Source of the DNA: Rathayibacter rathayi
Lineage (GTDB): Bacteria > Actinomycetota > Actinomycetes > Actinomycetales > Microbacteriaceae
NCBI RefSeq assembly: GCF_004011095.1
Contig: NZ_CP028129.1
Coordinates: 620,001 to 684,000, forward strand
Direction of reading: 5' to 3'
DNA: 64,000 nucleotides
Program-made: the position numbers and the translations under genes
Shown: one piece after another, positions 62,770 through 64,000 of the stretch
How positions within the stretch are numbered: the first letter of the stretch is position 1
Layout of the letters: each line of letters opens with the position of its first letter
Notes under the pieces: generated by a model
Told to the model about the DNA's origin: nothing
Database searches by the model: none
The model's input: the letters and a program-made list of their open reading frames with translations, nothing else

Positions 62770-64000
62770 GTGACTACTTCCGCCACCTCCGCTCCGTCCC
62801 CGGCCCCGGCCGTCGGCGTGCAGCGGCCAGGCGTGCCAGCGGTCGTGCTCGACGCGTCCCAGCGGGCGGTACTCACGCTGCCGGAGGGGCGCAGCGCCGC
62901 GGTGCTCGGGGCGCCCGGCTCGGGCAAGACCACCACGGTGATCGAGCTGGTCGCCGAGCGCGTGCTTGGGCGGGGCTATTCGCCCGAGTCCCTAGTCGTC
63001 CTCGCGGCCAGCCGCACTGCCGCCACCGCCCTGCGCGACGTGCTCGCCCTGCGCCTGGGTGTGCCGACCCGCGGTCCGCTCGCCCGCACGGCCACGTCGC
63101 TCGCGTTCGAGGCCGTCACCTCCTCCGCCAAGGCGCGCGGACTGGAACGGCCGACCCTGCTGACCGGCGGCGAGCAGGACGCCCTGCTCTCGGAGCTGAT
63201 CGAGGGCCACCTCGAGGAGGGCAGGGGCCCGCGCTGGCCCGAGGAGTTCAGCCCAGAGGTGCTGAGGCTGCGCACGTTCCGCACCGAGCTGCGCGAGTTC
63301 GGCATGCGGGCCACCGAGCACGGACTCGACACGGACGCGATCCGCGCGCTCGGGGAACACGCCGAGCGCGGCGAGTGGAGCGCCGCGGCCGACGTGCTCG
63401 ATGAGCTGCGCGAGGTGGTCGAGTGGACGGCCCCCGAGGCGGGCACCCGGCTCGACGCGGCAGAGTTCGCGGCTTTCGCAGCCGAGGCGATCCGCGCGGG
63501 CGAGGGCGGCGAGCGGATCGACGCACTGCGGCTCGTCGTCGTCGACGACCTCCAGGAGGCGAGCGAGTCCACCCTCGTGCTGCTGCGGGCGCTGGCCGAG
63601 CGCGGGGTGACGGTGATCGCGCTCGGCGATCCGGACGTAGCGACGAGTGCCTTCCGGGGGCGGCCTCCGACACGCTCGGCCGTTTCGCCGCGAGCCTCGG
63701 GGTGGCCGAGGTCGAGACCCTCGTGCTCGCGCGCGTGCACCGGCATTCCGCGGCGCTGCGGGCGGTGGTGTCGGCGGCGACGGAGCGGATCGGCACCGCG
63801 GCGGCCGGGCGGCAGCGGTCGGCCCTCGCGGCTTCGGCTCCCGAGGGTGCTTCGGCGCCCGTGCTGGTGCTGCACGCTCCGACGGCGGCGCGTGAGGCAG
63901 CGACCGTGGCGCGTCTGCTCCGCGAGCGGCGGCTGCGCGACGCAATCCCGTGGCGGCGGATGGCGGTCGTGGTGCGCTCCGGAGCCGCTGTGCAGCCGCT
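62770..64000 (+). CDS. UvrD-type helicase of the AdnAB/RecB-like group (5' part, frameshifted, runs off the window)
   Basis: From the GTG at 62770 the protein reads QRPGVPAVVLDASQRAVLTL, Walker A VLGAPGSGKTTTVIELVAER, VLAASRTAATALRDVLALRL and the Walker B-like LRLVVVDDLQEASESTLVLL, then VIALGDPDVATSAFRG. This is the N-terminal part of the actinobacterial AdnA/AdnB helicase-nuclease (double-strand break resection). The frame breaks at the G-run 63656-63660; one extra G restores AASDTLGRFAASLGVAEVE and the frame stays open to the window end. Which subunit it is cannot be settled without the C-terminal nuclease domain. Confidence 0.82.
   Translation, partial: MTTSATSAPSPAPAVGVQRPGVPAVVLDASQRAVLTLPEGRSAAVLGAPGSGKTTTVIELVAERVLGRGYSPESLVVLAASRTAATALRDVLALRLGVPTRGPLARTATSLAFEAVTSSAKARGLERPTLLTGGEQDALLSELIEGHLEEGRGPRWPEEFSPEVLRLRTFRTELREFGMRATEHGLDTDAIRALGEHAERGEWSAAADVLDELREVVEWTAPEAGTRLDAAEFAAFAAEAIRAGEGGERIDALRLVVVDDLQEASESTLVLLRALAERGVTVIALGDPDVATSAFRGRPPTRSAVSPRASGWPRSRPSCSRACTGIPRRCGRWCRRRRSGSAPRRPGGSGRPSRLRLPRVLRRPCWCCTLRRRRVRQRPWRVCSASGGCATQSRGGGWRSWCAPEPLCSR

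Overview
The window is 64 kb of high-GC DNA with dense, mostly short-spaced genes, many with GTG starts and leaderless-looking promoters (a TANNNT box 6-8 nt before the start codon). It is most likely chromosome of an actinobacterium of the family Microbacteriaceae; Rathayibacter or a close relative would fit, but the genus cannot be fixed from the sequence alone. Supporting signs are the eno-divIC-DUF501 and rhlE-like/ferritin-like/DUF3107/AdnAB-like neighbourhoods, a DUF7882 protein, Tat signals of the RR-GAAW-P type, GTP-dependent PEP carboxykinase and DtxR-type iron boxes.

Layout. 1-660: the end of a probable polymorphic toxin and its small immunity gene. 0.7-4.8 kb: aroQ, pckG and a divergent RamB-like regulator. 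4.9-11.4 kb: a DUF559 nuclease-like gene flanked by palindromic repeats, then a SorC-type regulator facing glpD-glpF-glpK (glycerol use). 11.5-17.3 kb: TetR/MFS exporter pair, HAD phosphatase, trpS, exonuclease III. 17.6-21.7 kb: a fully overlapping fructose operon (fruR-fruK-EIIA-EIIBC). 21.8-25.3 kb: YihY membrane protein, DUF559 remnant, mazG, hisS. 25.5-29.2 kb: an NMT1/THI5-type ABC importer. 29.3-34.3 kb: apt, eno, divIC-like, DUF501, NADH dehydrogenase, a tRNA with UAA anticodon. 34.8-42.2 kb: DUF7882, transglutaminase-like, a large Ig-like membrane protein, a GH1-like pseudoenzyme, hexapeptide protein, amidase. 42.3-44.3 kb: two siderophore-interacting proteins behind DtxR boxes and a striking 105-bp tandem hairpin array. 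44.4-50.5 kb: SDR, zincin-like protein, flavoprotein disulfide reductase, RraB-like, enoyl-CoA hydratase, arginase-family, amidotransferase. 50.5-53 kb: an AraC regulator divergent from a secreted protein made of four 69-residue repeats. 53-64 kb: aminopeptidase P, EEP and PHP proteins, DEAD helicase, ferritin-like protein, secreted BNR protein, DUF3107, start of an AdnAB-like helicase.

Four genes (MFS exporter, GH1-like, arginase-like, AdnAB-like helicase) are broken by what looks like the same event: one base missing from a G or C run. This pattern points to homopolymer errors in the assembly rather than four independent pseudogenes.

The items most worth a second look are the 105-bp hairpin array, the 69-residue repeat protein whose last three repeats are identical at protein level but differ at synonymous sites, the four-copy palindromic repeat that lies beside intact and broken DUF559 genes, the short-variable-arm tRNA with a UAA anticodon, the GH1 protein lacking both catalytic glutamates, and the toxin-immunity pair at the left edge.
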